DNA of 64,000 nucleotides. Source: Lachnospiraceae bacterium (GTDB lineage Bacteria; Bacillota; Clostridia; Lachnospirales; Lachnospiraceae). The notes under the pieces were generated by a model. It was not told the origin of the DNA. It was given only the letters and a program-made list of their open reading frames with translations, and made no database searches. The stretch lies in contig JABZIZ010000001.1 in the NCBI GenBank assembly GCA_015258065.1, forward strand, positions 186,001-250,000, written 5' to 3'. The translations under genes were made by a program, and so were the position numbers. This document shows positions 17,619-27,172 of the stretch, in pieces (position 1 is the first letter of the stretch; every line of letters begins with the position of its first letter).

Positions 17619-18482
17619 ATGTTAGGAGATCACTTTCTCGGTTTATATGAAAAAGCAATGCCCCCCACGCTCTCATGGGAAGAGCGGTTAAAAACCGCCC
17701 GTGATCTGGGTTTTGATTTTGTGGAAATTTCGATTGATGAGACAGACGAGAGGATGGAACGGCTGGATTGGAACTCTGCTGAACGAAAGCAATTTGCAGA
17801 TACCGTCCGCCAATCGGGAATCCGGATCCCCAGCCTGTGTCTGAGCTGTCACCGCAGGTATCCATTCGGCAGCGCACTTCCGGACAACCGCATTATGGCC
17901 AAACGGCTGATGGAAAAGGCCATCCGTTTTTGCAGCGACCTCGGGATTCGCGTCATCCAGCTGGCAGGCTACGATGTTTATTATGAGCCGTCAACTGCAG
18001 AGAGTCTGCAACTTTTTCAGGAAGGATTGTCCCATGCAGTGGAGACTGCCGCAAAATACCAGGTGATGTTGGCAATGGAAATCATGGATACAAGGCTCAT
18101 GAGTAGCATCACACGATACAAGACATACAAGGAGCAGCTACCCTCTCCCTGGTTTCAGCTCTATCCGGACATCGGGAACTTGTCTGCCTGGGGAAATTCG
18201 ATCGAAGACGAGCTCACAATCGGCATCCACGACATCGTGGGAATCCACTTGAAGGACACTCTGGCCGTCACGGAAAATTTTTCCGGAAAATTTAAAAATG
18301 TCCCCTTTGGTGATGGCTGTGTGGACTTTCCCTTTGCCTTCCGCACCCTGGAAAAGCTCCATTATCACGGTCCCTACATGATGGAAATGTGGTATGATCC
18401 GAATTCCGACTGGCGCTCCATCATCTCTCAGGCAAAAAAATGGATGGACCATGCATACCAGAAAGGAACTCTCCTGCTATGA
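17619..18482 (+). CDS. L-ribulose-5-phosphate 3-epimerase (UlaE/SgbU type)
   Basis: A 287-aa TIM-barrel isomerase of the xylose-isomerase-like family, interconverting L-xylulose 5-phosphate and L-ribulose 5-phosphate. Typical features are the N-terminal LGLYEKAMP segment, DFVEISIDETDERMERLDW, and the metal-site acids in MEIMDT and YPDIGNLSAW followed by GIHLKD. GTAAGGAGA precedes the ATG. The stop overlaps the start of the kinase gene (ATGA), so the two are translationally coupled. Confidence 0.92.
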   Translation: MLGDHFLGLYEKAMPPTLSWEERLKTARDLGFDFVEISIDETDERMERLDWNSAERKQFADTVRQSGIRIPSLCLSCHRRYPFGSALPDNRIMAKRLMEKAIRFCSDLGIRVIQLAGYDVYYEPSTAESLQLFQEGLSHAVETAAKYQVMLAMEIMDTRLMSSITRYKTYKEQLPSPWFQLYPDIGNLSAWGNSIEDELTIGIHDIVGIHLKDTLAVTENFSGKFKNVPFGDGCVDFPFAFRTLEKLHYHGPYMMEMWYDPNSDWRSIISQAKKWMDHAYQKGTLLL

Positions 18483-20011
18483 AATACTATCTCGGCTTGG
18501 ATAACGGAGGCACCTCCACCAAGGCAGCGCTTTTCACAAAGGACGGAACCCAACTGGCAGTGGAGAGCATTGCCACCGCTGCCCTCACACCTGCGCCCGA
18601 CCTTGTCGAAAGGGATATGGTGCAGATGTGGGACGATAACTGCCTGGTGATTCAGCGCCTGCTTTCCGGACACCATATCGATCCAAAGGATATTGCCGGC
18701 ATTGGTTTGTGCGGTCACGGAAAGGGGCTCTATTTATGGGGAAAAAACGGGAAGCCGGCCCGCAACGGCATCCTCTCCTCCGACAACCGTGCATGGCAGA
18801 TCGTTGCGAACTGGAAGGCAGACGGTACGGAAGAAAGGGCTTTTTCCCTGTCCTGCCAGCATATTATGGCGTGCCAACCTGTCGCTTTACTCGCTTACCT
18901 TCGCGATCATGAGAAGGAAGTATTAAACCAAACGCAGTGGATCTTTGCATGTAAGGACTATATCCGCTTCCGTTTGACCGGAGAAGCGAGGGCGGAATTA
19001 ACCGATGCTTCCGGCAGCGGTCTCTTAAATTTGCATACGGCGGATTATGACCTTGCGCTATTGCAGCTCTTTGGAATAGAAGGAATGAAGGATGCGCTTC
19101 CGCCTCTGTGCCAATCCACAGAAATTGCCGGGGCCGTTTCGAAGGAAGCCGCCCTCGCAACCGGATTGCGGGAAGGCACTCCTGTCATTGGAGGGATGTT
19201 TGACATTGATGCCTGCGCACTCGCCGTCGATGTGACTGATGAAAAAAATATCTGCATGATCGCCGGCACCTGGAGTATTAACGAATACCTGCGTCCGGAC
19301 CCGATTACCGATGGACGCGTCCTGATGAACTCCCTCTTTTGCCTGCCAAACTATTTTCTCATCGAAGAATCCAGCCCCACCTCTGCGGGGAACAACGAGT
19401 GGTTCATCAACCAGCTTTTACCGGAACTCAAACAAGAAGCACAGAGAAACGGTACGAATATTTATGAGGTCATGAACGAGTGGTGTAGCGAGTTCAACCC
19501 CTCCGATTTTGTTCCTGTTTTTCTCCCCTTCTTAAGTGCAAGCAACGTGAACCCGCTTGCCCGTGCTGCCTTTGTCGGGCTCGACGCTTCCCACACGAGA
19601 CACCACCTGCTTCGTTCCGTTTATGAGGGAATCGCCTTTTCTCACAGATGGCATCTGGACAAACTGCTGTCCACCAGAGAAGCAAAAGAGAATACCATCC
19701 GTCTGGCGGGGGGAGCAGCCCGTTCCAGGGTTTGGACGCAGATGTTTGCCGACGTCATGAACCTCCCGGTGGAAACCGTTTCCGTCAGTGAAACCGGCGC
19801 GCTGGGATGCGCCATTGCACTTGCTGCTGCCTTAGGCGATTATTCCGACCTCTCCGCTGCCTCCAGGCACATGTGCAGGATTCAACCTCCCGTCTTGCCA
19901 AATCCTTCTTCTCACGAAGCCTATGAGAAAAAATATAAGCTCTATCAGAAAACCATTGCCGCACTGGACAATGTTTGGGAAGACATGCAGAATCTGATTT
20001 CAAGGGGTTGA
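18479..20011 (+). CDS. FGGY-family carbohydrate kinase, probably L-xylulokinase
   Basis: A 510-aa FGGY kinase with the N-terminal phosphate loop GLDNGGTSTKAALF, the catalytic-site region CGHGKGLYLWG...SSDNRAW, and the C-terminal ATP-binding LAGGAARSRVWTQMF. The similarity in style to LyxK and the coupling to a L-ribulose-5-phosphate 3-epimerase suggest L-xylulose (or 3-keto-L-gulonate) as substrate. The start is ATG 18479 inside the upstream stop. A terminator follows. Confidence 0.88.
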   Translation: MKYYLGLDNGGTSTKAALFTKDGTQLAVESIATAALTPAPDLVERDMVQMWDDNCLVIQRLLSGHHIDPKDIAGIGLCGHGKGLYLWGKNGKPARNGILSSDNRAWQIVANWKADGTEERAFSLSCQHIMACQPVALLAYLRDHEKEVLNQTQWIFACKDYIRFRLTGEARAELTDASGSGLLNLHTADYDLALLQLFGIEGMKDALPPLCQSTEIAGAVSKEAALATGLREGTPVIGGMFDIDACALAVDVTDEKNICMIAGTWSINEYLRPDPITDGRVLMNSLFCLPNYFLIEESSPTSAGNNEWFINQLLPELKQEAQRNGTNIYEVMNEWCSEFNPSDFVPVFLPFLSASNVNPLARAAFVGLDASHTRHHLLRSVYEGIAFSHRWHLDKLLSTREAKENTIRLAGGAARSRVWTQMFADVMNLPVETVSVSETGALGCAIALAAALGDYSDLSAASRHMCRIQPPVLPNPSSHEAYEKKYKLYQKTIAALDNVWEDMQNLISRG

Positions 20012-20124
20012 GCGGACCTCCCCCCGCGAACCTGCTGCAGACCGGAGACAGAAGCCTCTTCCCGGCGCCCCGTCTGCAAAGAGCCGGTAATTCCGCCTTC
20101 CTTCCTCGCTGTCAATCAAAAAAA

Positions 20125-20168
20125 GCTGTCGCCCGGATCAACCTTCCTTCCGAGCGACAGCCCTTTTT
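20125..20168. terminator. Bidirectional terminator between converging operons
   Basis: A 13-bp stem with one mismatch (20125-20137 with 20149-20161) is flanked by A7 on the left and T5 on the right. It can therefore end both the kinase transcript from the left and the sugar-binding-protein transcript from the right. Confidence 0.85.
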
Positions 20169-20211
20169 CTTTGTTCTTATTTCATGCAAGAATCCGAACC
20201 GGTTTTCTTCT

Positions 20212-21273
20212 TTATTTCTTTTCGTAATCCGAACCGGTTTCTGTCATATAGACATTGTGTCCGTCCTCACTGAGCATGATCGGATTGTCCCATCCCGGAA
20301 TTTTCTCGCCATTCTTGAGCTCATTTCCCTGTAACAGGTAGGTTGCAACGGCAATGGTGATCTTTCCCAGATCCTGCGTATTCCAAAGCGTACCACAATC
20401 CAGTGCGCCATCGGACAGGACATCCTGAATGTCGGCTTCTACGCCATTTGCCACTAACGAAACCTTATCCTGCAGTCCCAGATCTCTAATTGCCTCTGCA
20501 CAGCCGGGCGCAGTCGGTGTGGAATAGCCAAGGATCCCAATGACATTCGGATAGGCCTTCATGATGTCTTTTGTCGTTGAATAAGCGACATCCTGTTTCT
20601 CATCGGTCGGATACGGATCGCCATTGTTGACAATCTCCAGCTTCGGATATTTTTTTGCAATATAATCCTTGGAAGCCTTAATCCATGCATTCAGGTTTGC
20701 AGCAGAGAGTCCGCCGGTCACGAGGGCGATCTGTCCGGAGTCTTTTCCCATGTATTCCACAAGTTTATCGACCATGTGCTCGCCGAATTTCTGATCGTTC
20801 ACCTGGCATACCGAAACCTTTGTCAAAGAAGGATCCGCCTGCGTATCCCAGTCCATCACGAGAATGCCGGCATCCTTTGCCTTCTTCAGAACCGATGTCA
20901 TCGCTGCCGGATCATTGGGTGCCACCGCAATGGCGTCCACTCCCTGAGAAATGTAATCTTCCAGCATGGTAACCTGCTGTGCCGCATCTGCGGTCGTCGG
21001 TCCATTGTATGTGCAGGTAACGCCAAGCTCCTTTGCCGCCTCCTGCGCACCGTCGTTACAGGTGGTAAAATAAGGAATTCCGACGAGCTTCGGCATGAAT
21101 ACAATGTTTTTTCCTTCCGCTCCTGCCGCTTTTGCAGAAGACGCCGTACTGGAACCCGCTGCGGGTGCCGCTCCCGAACTGGAAGATGCCGCGCCGTTGC
21201 TTGCGCCGCCGCAGCCCATCAGCGTCAGGACCGTTGTGCAGACCATCAGTGCACTTACTACCTTTCTTTTCAT
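20212..21273 (-). CDS. Sugar ABC transporter substrate-binding lipoprotein (RbsB type)
   Basis: A 353-aa type I periplasmic-binding-protein fold. It has a lipoprotein signal ending LTLMGC, a Ser/Ala linker, then the sugar-binding domain with PKLVGIPYFTTCNDGAQEAAKELG, DAIAVAPNDPAAMTSVLKKAKDAGI and MDWDTQADP. The class binds pentoses, hexoses or AI-2. It is the last gene of an ATPase-permease-permease-binding protein operon that converges on the L-xylulose kinase genes, so a pentulose or pentose ligand is a reasonable guess. Confidence 0.92.
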   Translation of the reverse strand: MKRKVVSALMVCTTVLTLMGCGGASNGAASSSSGAAPAAGSSTASSAKAAGAEGKNIVFMPKLVGIPYFTTCNDGAQEAAKELGVTCTYNGPTTADAAQQVTMLEDYISQGVDAIAVAPNDPAAMTSVLKKAKDAGILVMDWDTQADPSLTKVSVCQVNDQKFGEHMVDKLVEYMGKDSGQIALVTGGLSAANLNAWIKASKDYIAKKYPKLEIVNNGDPYPTDEKQDVAYSTTKDIMKAYPNVIGILGYSTPTAPGCAEAIRDLGLQDKVSLVANGVEADIQDVLSDGALDCGTLWNTQDLGKITIAVATYLLQGNELKNGEKIPGWDNPIMLSEDGHNVYMTETGSDYEKK

Positions 21274-21357
21274 TACCTTTCCTCCCTTTTGTTTCTATAG
21301 CGTTGATTGACCTCTATTCATTCATGTCCCTTCGACACGAAGAATATTCCTAACTGC

Positions 21358-22371
21358 TCAGGCGACAGTTGTATTTCCTCTGCGCTTTGCAATCATTCTG
21401 CGATCCGCCAAAATTCCCGTGATATGCCTGACCGCCAAAACCAGAATCAAAATGCTTCCTGTAATGATATTGATGATATACCGATCCGTTCCAAAGATAT
21501 TTAAGCCGGTGGAAAGTGTCTGCATAATCATGACTGCGATCACCGTCCCTGCCACCGTTCCCTCGCCTCCATTGATATCGGTTCCACCCAGCACAACTGC
21601 AGTGACCGCCTGCATAAGATAGGAGGAGCCATAGTCAATCTTCGCACTGGCATAGTGTGCGCTGATCAGAATGCCGGAGAGCCCATAACAAAGGCCGGAA
21701 AAGACGTAGACCAACAACAGAACCTTGCGTGTATTGACGCCGGAAAAACGTGTCGCCACCTCGCTGCAGCCCACCATATACGTCTCTTGTCCAAACTTCC
21801 CTCTCTCCAGCAAATAGTGCGCCACAACCACCATGAGGGCATAGACGATGATGGTCACGGGAAGCCAGCCTATTTTCGCCGTCCCGATGTTGCTGAAGGG
21901 TTCCGGGAAGCCGGAAACGGAGCCTCCCTTGGTCAGACGCAAGCCGATTCCCTCATAAATCATGCGAGTGCCCAGGGTGATCAACATGGCGACACAGCCT
22001 ACATACCCGATTAAATAACCATTGAGCAGCCCCGTCAGGAGCGATATTCCCATAATCAATATAATTCCGCCCACCGTTCCGAGCACAGGATTGGCCTGTG
22101 TAAAGGCGGATGACATGAACAGCCCCGCAATAATGGCCGACATCATGGACCCGGTAATGATGGAAAGATTCATGCCCCCCGTCAAAACGGCCGCCATCAT
22201 GGCTAACGCCATCAACCCAAACTCAGGCATTTGGAAGCACATATTCTGCAGGTTTGTTGAAGACAGGAACTTCTTTGGCGACAGAACCGACATCACGATA
22301 AAGACAAGCACGAAGATCAGGAAAAGAACCATTTCATTGCGGTGTGATTCTTTTAGCCTTTTCAAAAACAT
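21358..22371 (-). CDS. Sugar ABC transporter permease (RbsC type), second copy
   Basis: A 337-aa membrane protein with 8-10 hydrophobic segments and the CUT2 permease signature, including FGLMALAMMAAVLTGGMNLS and AVTAVVLGGTDINGGEGTV. It forms a heterodimeric channel with the permease encoded immediately upstream. The 84-nt gap to the binding-protein gene has only a weak 5-bp hairpin. Confidence 0.9.
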   Translation of the reverse strand: MFLKRLKESHRNEMVLFLIFVLVFIVMSVLSPKKFLSSTNLQNMCFQMPEFGLMALAMMAAVLTGGMNLSIITGSMMSAIIAGLFMSSAFTQANPVLGTVGGIILIMGISLLTGLLNGYLIGYVGCVAMLITLGTRMIYEGIGLRLTKGGSVSGFPEPFSNIGTAKIGWLPVTIIVYALMVVVAHYLLERGKFGQETYMVGCSEVATRFSGVNTRKVLLLVYVFSGLCYGLSGILISAHYASAKIDYGSSYLMQAVTAVVLGGTDINGGEGTVAGTVIAVMIMQTLSTGLNIFGTDRYIINIITGSILILVLAVRHITGILADRRMIAKRRGNTTVA

Positions 22372-22385
22372 AACCTACTCCTCTC

Positions 22386-23396
22386 TCAATCTTCTACATC
22401 CACCTTGCAGGCATTCTTTTCCGCAATCCGTGTATTGATGGCATCCACCACGATTGTCAACACAATAATCACTCCCATGACGACCTTCTGATAATAGGTG
22501 GATACCCGTACGAGCACCAGGCCGTTCTTGATGACGGCCATCAGGATGATCCCCAGCGTCGTACCAAAGACCGTACCGATTCCACCGGCCAGGGAAGCTC
22601 CTCCCAAGACGATGATTGCAATGACATCCATCTCATAGTTCAGATAGGTATTCGGATCGACCTGACCGACAATGCTGATATGAACGACGGCGGATAGCCC
22701 CGTCATAGCGCCGCAGAACATATAAACGAACATCAGAATCCGATCCGGCTTGTATCCTACCCGCAGCGCAGACTGTAAATTGCCGCCCACTGCATAAATG
22801 CCACGTCCAATCAGCGTATTCCTCAGGATAAACCAGGTAACGATTCCTGCTAACAGGAGAATCCAGATCTGGCTGTAAATTCCTGTTGCATTTCCTCCAC
22901 TCTGTACATTTCCCAGCTTAAAGGATCCGAATTTAGAAAACCATTCCGGTAGACCCGAGATCCAAATCCCTCCGGAATAAAGAAGCACCGCCGCCAGCGT
23001 AATCGTCTGTACGCCAATGGTTGCCACAATCGGCGGGATCTTGATTTTGGTAATGAGAAAACCGTTGATCGCACCCACCAGTGCGCCCACCAGCATGGAC
23101 AACAGGATCACAACAAACACGTTCGTCCCGGGATTCGCTTGCATGAATTTCCCTGCCACGACGGCGCAAAGAGCAATGGTCGAGGAAACCGATAAATCAA
23201 TCCCACCCGTAATCAATACCGGCAGCATCCCGAAAGCCATGATGCCGTATACTGCATTGCTCCTGATGAAATCGACGATATTATTGAAGGTGAGGAATAC
23301 CGGATTCACGAGGGTAATCAGTACCGAAAGCAGGACGATGATCGCGAGAATCACAAATTCCTTTTTTTGTTTAAACACATTCATGATCTTAGGCAT
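22386..23396 (-). CDS. Sugar ABC transporter permease (RbsC type), first copy
   Basis: A 336-aa CUT2 permease with NAVYGIMAFGMLPVLITGGIDLS and DVIAIIVLGGASLAGGIGTV signatures. It lies 19 nt after the ATPase gene and 14 nt before its partner permease. Two different permeases in one operon distinguish this importer from classical ribose systems that use one. Confidence 0.9.
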   Translation of the reverse strand: MPKIMNVFKQKKEFVILAIIVLLSVLITLVNPVFLTFNNIVDFIRSNAVYGIMAFGMLPVLITGGIDLSVSSTIALCAVVAGKFMQANPGTNVFVVILLSMLVGALVGAINGFLITKIKIPPIVATIGVQTITLAAVLLYSGGIWISGLPEWFSKFGSFKLGNVQSGGNATGIYSQIWILLLAGIVTWFILRNTLIGRGIYAVGGNLQSALRVGYKPDRILMFVYMFCGAMTGLSAVVHISIVGQVDPNTYLNYEMDVIAIIVLGGASLAGGIGTVFGTTLGIILMAVIKNGLVLVRVSTYYQKVVMGVIIVLTIVVDAINTRIAEKNACKVDVED

Positions 23397-23415
23397 CTTG
23401 CAACAATCCCCTTCT

Positions 23416-24909
23416 TTATGAAACCGCTTTATTCATAATCTGTTCTTGCGTGACTTCTTTGTTATCCAGGATCCCCGTGATGCGCCCTCTTCTCATTACC
23501 ATGATGCGATCGCTGCAGGCGATGATTTCCGGAAGTTCCGATGAAATCATAATCACCGCCGTCCCCTGATCTGCGATATCCCGCAAAATCTTATGGATCT
23601 CGTCTTTTGCCCCGATATCCACCCCGTTTGTCGGCTCATCCACAATCAAAACCCGGGCATGGGTGGCTATCCATTTTGCCAGCACGACTTTCTGCTGATT
23701 TCCACCGGACAACTGGGATACCCGGTTGTTCGCATCCTTGGGACGCACATCCAACATCTGAATCCACTGATCGGCGGCATCATGCATCTTCTCGCGATTC
23801 AGTATGCCCAGAAAATTGGTATATTTCGATAACTGTGGCAAAAGAATGTTGTCTCTTACCGTCTTTTTCAGGACAAGTCCCTGTGTTTGTCTGCTTTCCG
23901 GTATGTAGGCAATTCCATTTTCCAGCGCTTCTTTCGGCGACCGTATCTGAACCTCCTTCCCCTCCAGCCAGATTTTTCCGGAATCTGCCGGGTTCAGACC
24001 GAAGATCGCCTGCATGGTTTCACTTCTGCCCGCGCCGACCAGTCCGGTGACGCCTAGGATTTCTCCCGCCCTCGCTTCAAAGGAAATGTCCTTGAAGTTG
24101 CTGGCTTTGCTGAACCCTTCCACCCGCAACACAGGCTTCTTCTCCACCTTGCCGCTTCCGAGATAGCTCTTTACTTCGATTTTACGCCCAACCATCATGG
24201 AGATCAGGTCCGCTTCCGGTGTCTCCCCGGCTTCTACCGTATTCACATACTGCCCATCCCTGAAGATGGTAAATCGATCTGCCACATGATACAGTTCGTC
24301 CATCTTATGTCCGACGAACATAATGGCAATCTTTTGTTTCTTGAGATTCTCAATGATCTCATATAACCTCTCCACCTCGGATCTGGAGAGCGCAGAGGTC
24401 GGTTCGTCCATGATGATCATTTTGGCTTTCTGCGCGACAGACGCCGCAATCGCCACCATCTGCTGCCTGGCAACGGAAAGATGCCCGACGATATCCTGCG
24501 GGTCAATATCTGCTTGCAAAAAATCCAAGGCCTCCTTCGCCTTACGATTGATTTTTTTCCACGGAATCATCCACTCGTTCTTCTCGATGATTTCATTGAT
24601 CCCGATGTTTTCCGCCACCGTCAGATTGGAGAACAAGCTGAAATCCTGATAAATAACGGAGATTCCCCTCTTGATCGCATCCATCGGGTCTTTGATGCTT
24701 ACTTCCTGTCCTTCAATGACGATCTTCCCTCCCTCATCGGGCGGCTGCACGCCGGAGAGAATCTTGATCAATGTGGACTTCCCGGCACCGTTTTCCCCCA
24801 CAAGGGCATGCACCTCTCCGGGATAAATATCGAACTTGACCTGATTCAAGGCTTTCACTCCCGGGAAAGTCTTGCTGATATTAGAAATTTCTAAGAATTT
24901 TTCTGCCAT
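23416..24909 (-). CDS. Sugar ABC transporter ATP-binding protein (RbsA type)
   Basis: A 497-aa tandem ATPase. The N-terminal half has Walker A GENGAGKST, the short signature LSVARQQMV and Walker B MIIMDEPTSAL; the C-terminal half has a degenerate Walker A (GLVGAGRSE), signature LSGGNQQKV and VLIVDEPTNGVD. This asymmetry is normal for CUT2 ATPases. I chose ATG 24909 after AAAGGGA; the frame is open to 25212 but upstream residues show no ABC homology. First gene of the operon. Confidence 0.93.
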   Translation of the reverse strand: MAEKFLEISNISKTFPGVKALNQVKFDIYPGEVHALVGENGAGKSTLIKILSGVQPPDEGGKIVIEGQEVSIKDPMDAIKRGISVIYQDFSLFSNLTVAENIGINEIIEKNEWMIPWKKINRKAKEALDFLQADIDPQDIVGHLSVARQQMVAIAASVAQKAKMIIMDEPTSALSRSEVERLYEIIENLKKQKIAIMFVGHKMDELYHVADRFTIFRDGQYVNTVEAGETPEADLISMMVGRKIEVKSYLGSGKVEKKPVLRVEGFSKASNFKDISFEARAGEILGVTGLVGAGRSETMQAIFGLNPADSGKIWLEGKEVQIRSPKEALENGIAYIPESRQTQGLVLKKTVRDNILLPQLSKYTNFLGILNREKMHDAADQWIQMLDVRPKDANNRVSQLSGGNQQKVVLAKWIATHARVLIVDEPTNGVDIGAKDEIHKILRDIADQGTAVIMISSELPEIIACSDRIMVMRRGRITGILDNKEVTQEQIMNKAVS

Positions 24910-25024
24910 AATCCCTTTCACTGACGAAACGATCAGCCTCCACGATGCCTTTATTAGTGACTTTTGGTCAACTTGTAGATGGAATCGTATCTCATTATCA
25001 AGAATCACCACGAAGATGTCAAGA

Positions 25025-25489
25025 CTATCTGCCAAACTCTCTAAGAAGCCCCTCGCATCCGTCCAGGATATCCTCATGGCACTTCTGAAAGTCCCTCGTG
25101 TACCACGGGTCCGCAACATCTCCCGGATGGTCGGTAAACGAAAGAAGGAGGCGGATCTTGTTGTCCGGATCTCCTCCGAAGATTCTAAGCATGTTCTGCC
25201 GGTTCCTCTCATCCATGCCGATCAGATAGTCATATTTGTCGTAGTCTTCTCTTTGCAGAAGGGACGCTCTCTTTTTCCTGCAGTCTATCCCCTCTTTTCC
25301 CAGAATTTCACGCACAGGAGGATAGACCGGATTCCCCCTCCCGCATGCGATTTCTTCGCTGGAAGTGGCCTTGGATGCAATTTCAAATTCATCACCTCTT
25401 CCGCTCTCCTCCACCATTTTTCGAAATAAAAATTCTGCCATAGGGCTGCGACAGATATTACCGTGGCAGACAAAACAGATTTTTTGCAT
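25025..25489 (-). CDS. Low molecular weight protein-tyrosine-phosphatase
   Basis: A 154-aa enzyme with the P-loop CHGNICRS (Cx5R) at residues 8-15 and the general-acid DPWYT motif near residue 123. It dephosphorylates protein tyrosine or arginine residues; several Firmicute members act in stress or exopolysaccharide control. ATG 25489 has GGAG 6 nt upstream, so the longer open frame to 25522 is not needed. It is a stand-alone gene beside the ABC operon. Confidence 0.9.
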   Translation of the reverse strand: MQKICFVCHGNICRSPMAEFLFRKMVEESGRGDEFEIASKATSSEEIACGRGNPVYPPVREILGKEGIDCRKKRASLLQREDYDKYDYLIGMDERNRQNMLRIFGGDPDNKIRLLLSFTDHPGDVADPWYTRDFQKCHEDILDGCEGLLREFGR

Positions 25490-25561
25490 CGTAATCTCCA
25501 TTCCGCGCCTTCTGCGCGGCACAAATAGTAATAAAAGGATCGACCGTCCTCCACATCGTGC

Positions 25562-25801
25562 CTATCGAGGCATCCCTGAATGCAAGTCATTCGGAACGGT
25601 CCACTCATGTTCAATCATGTAATCAATGAACTCTTTGTTGAGCTGCAAATCGTAATTTAGCACATAATAAGCTACATCTCCCGGCCATATATATTTGCCA
25701 TCTGTCATATCATCGGGGGTTCCCGCAATTCCCCTTTCCGGACGTAAGACATCTGGTAGTATATGTATAATGGTGTAAATTGAATAGAGCCAACGTCCCA
25801 A
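25562..25801 (-). pseudogene. Short hypothetical ORF, probably a gene remnant
   Basis: A 79-aa frame with an acidic, aromatic-rich C-terminal half (YIWPGDVAYYVLNYDLQLNKE, split here as YIWPGDVAYYVLNY). I do not recognise it. No good ribosome-binding site precedes the first ATG, and it lies among clear gene fragments, so it may be the tail of a larger, lost gene. Confidence 0.35.
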
Positions 25802-25841
25802 CCTTTAGGTCTCATGCAAATCGCCACAATCAACATCATAC

Positions 25842-25951
25842 CAAGGAGGAAGGACACGATTGCTCAACTCAATATTACACTGAGTCAGGACGAGACTCTA
25901 CATTTACTTGCAATCGATAGGAATACCTCGCAGCAGGGATTCAGCTTCGCC
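25842..25951 (+). pseudogene. 5' fragment of an IS256-family transposase gene
   Basis: An AAGGAGGAAGG ribosome-binding site is followed by codons for AQLNITLSQDETLHLLA, the conserved N-terminus of IS256-type transposases. The expected ATG is ATT here, and a stop follows after ~30 codons. No inverted repeats or further transposase sequence were seen, so only a scar remains. Confidence 0.6.
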
Positions 25952-25956
25952 TGAAG

Positions 25957-26157
25957 TGCAACGAACTAATGCAGACGCAGGGACATCCTGAACCGGCCGG
26001 AAGTGCAAAGATCACGCCGGCCTATCATCTGCCCGCTGATTATGTGATCCACACCGTCGGTCCCATTGTTCAGGGGCCGCTCACGGAAGAACACGAACGG
26101 CTGCCAGAGCGTGATGCTCTGTTGGCCGTCTTTTTTGTTTTCAGAAAAAAGATGTAG
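25957..26157 (+). pseudogene. Fragment of a macrodomain (ADP-ribosyl hydrolase) gene
   Basis: In-frame codons from 25957 read CNELMQTQGHPEPAGSAKITPAY and then YVIHTVGPIV (shown as separate short motifs), the central part of a zinc-type macrodomain protein. Both the N-terminal ADP-ribose loop and the C-terminal half are missing. It abuts the IS256 scar, which suggests deletion linked to past transposition. The tail of the frame runs into a terminator hairpin. Confidence 0.55.
26097..26136 (+). terminator. Rho-independent terminator
   Basis: A 14-bp stem with one mismatch and two wobble pairs (26097-26110 with 26116-26129) is followed by six T. It probably belonged to the lost macrodomain gene. 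Confidence 0.7.
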
Positions 26158-26226
26158 CGATATAATAAACATGACATACTTGTGTCGTGTTATCTTTGTT
26201 AAGCTATGAACGGAGCGTGAAAAGCA

Positions 26227-27147
26227 ATGAAGATAGACAGGCTGATCGGGATATTGTCGATTTTACTGCAGAAAGAGAAGACAACGGCGCCCGAACTGGC
26301 TGAGCGGTTTGAGGTTTCCAGGCGGACGATTAACCGGGATATCGAGGACCTTTGCAAAGCCGGAATCCCGATCAGGACGATGCAGGGTACAGGCGGCGGT
26401 ATCAGCATCATGGACGGATACCTCATGGATAGGACGATCCTTACATCAAAGGATATGCAGATGATCCTTGCCGGTCTCCGGAGCCTTGACAGCGTGAGCG
26501 GAAGCAGATATTACGGGCAGCTGATGGAGAAGATTCAGACAGGCTCATCCGAATTTATAAGTGGCAGGGATTCCATGCTTATCGACCTGTCCTCGTGGTA
26601 CAAGGGGACACTAGCGCCAAAGATTGAGATCATACAGGAAGCGATAGAGAACAGGCATTTGCTTGATTTCAAGTATTTCGCTCCTTCGGGGGAGAGTGTC
26701 CGCACGATAGAGCCGTACTATCTGGTATTTCAGTGGTCGAGCTGGTATGTATGGGGCTGGTGCTTAAGCCGCAAGGATTTCCGTCTGTTTAAGCTGAACC
26801 GTATGGACGGACTTTCAGACACGGGAGAGACCTTTCTATGCCGAGAAGTTCCAATGCCGGATCTGTCCAATGAGAAGATATTCCCGGGTGGCATCGCGGT
26901 AAAGGCTCTTTTCACGCCGGATGTGAAGTGGCGGCTTGTGGAAGAGTTCGGTTCTAAATGCTTTACCGAGATGGATGACGGACAGCTGCTCTTTTCTGCG
27001 GATTATACGGATATGGAGAACCTTGTCACATGGATACTGACTTTTGGTGGTAAAGCAGAGGTTCTGGAACCGCCGGAGGTTCGCAGGGCGATTAGGAAAG
27101 CTGCTGAGGAAACATTAAAAAACTACATGGAGGATAATGCAGTATGA
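26227..27147 (+). CDS. HTH/WYL-domain transcriptional regulator (YafY type)
   Basis: A 306-aa regulator. A winged helix lies at residues 1-60 (RLIGILSILLQKEKTTAPELAERFEVSRRTINRDIEDL), followed by a WYL ligand-binding domain at about 140-220 (YYLVFQWSSWYVWGWC) and a WCX C-terminal extension. WYL regulators sense nucleic acid or small ligands and often control stress or accessory genes. It is the first gene of a three-gene run with a GyrI-like and a TfoX-like protein; the start of the next gene overlaps its end or follows within 26 nt. Confidence 0.9.
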   Translation: MKIDRLIGILSILLQKEKTTAPELAERFEVSRRTINRDIEDLCKAGIPIRTMQGTGGGISIMDGYLMDRTILTSKDMQMILAGLRSLDSVSGSRYYGQLMEKIQTGSSEFISGRDSMLIDLSSWYKGTLAPKIEIIQEAIENRHLLDFKYFAPSGESVRTIEPYYLVFQWSSWYVWGWCLSRKDFRLFKLNRMDGLSDTGETFLCREVPMPDLSNEKIFPGGIAVKALFTPDVKWRLVEEFGSKCFTEMDDGQLLFSADYTDMENLVTWILTFGGKAEVLEPPEVRRAIRKAAEETLKNYMEDNAV

Positions 27148-27172
27148 GATTAGGGAGCCGGGGGAAGAACAG

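Noticed and set aside
25957..26157. Functional pairing of the macrodomain with the sirtuin at 1801 (as in SirTM systems)
   Set aside because: The macrodomain is a fragment lacking both ends and lies 23 kb from the sirtuin gene.
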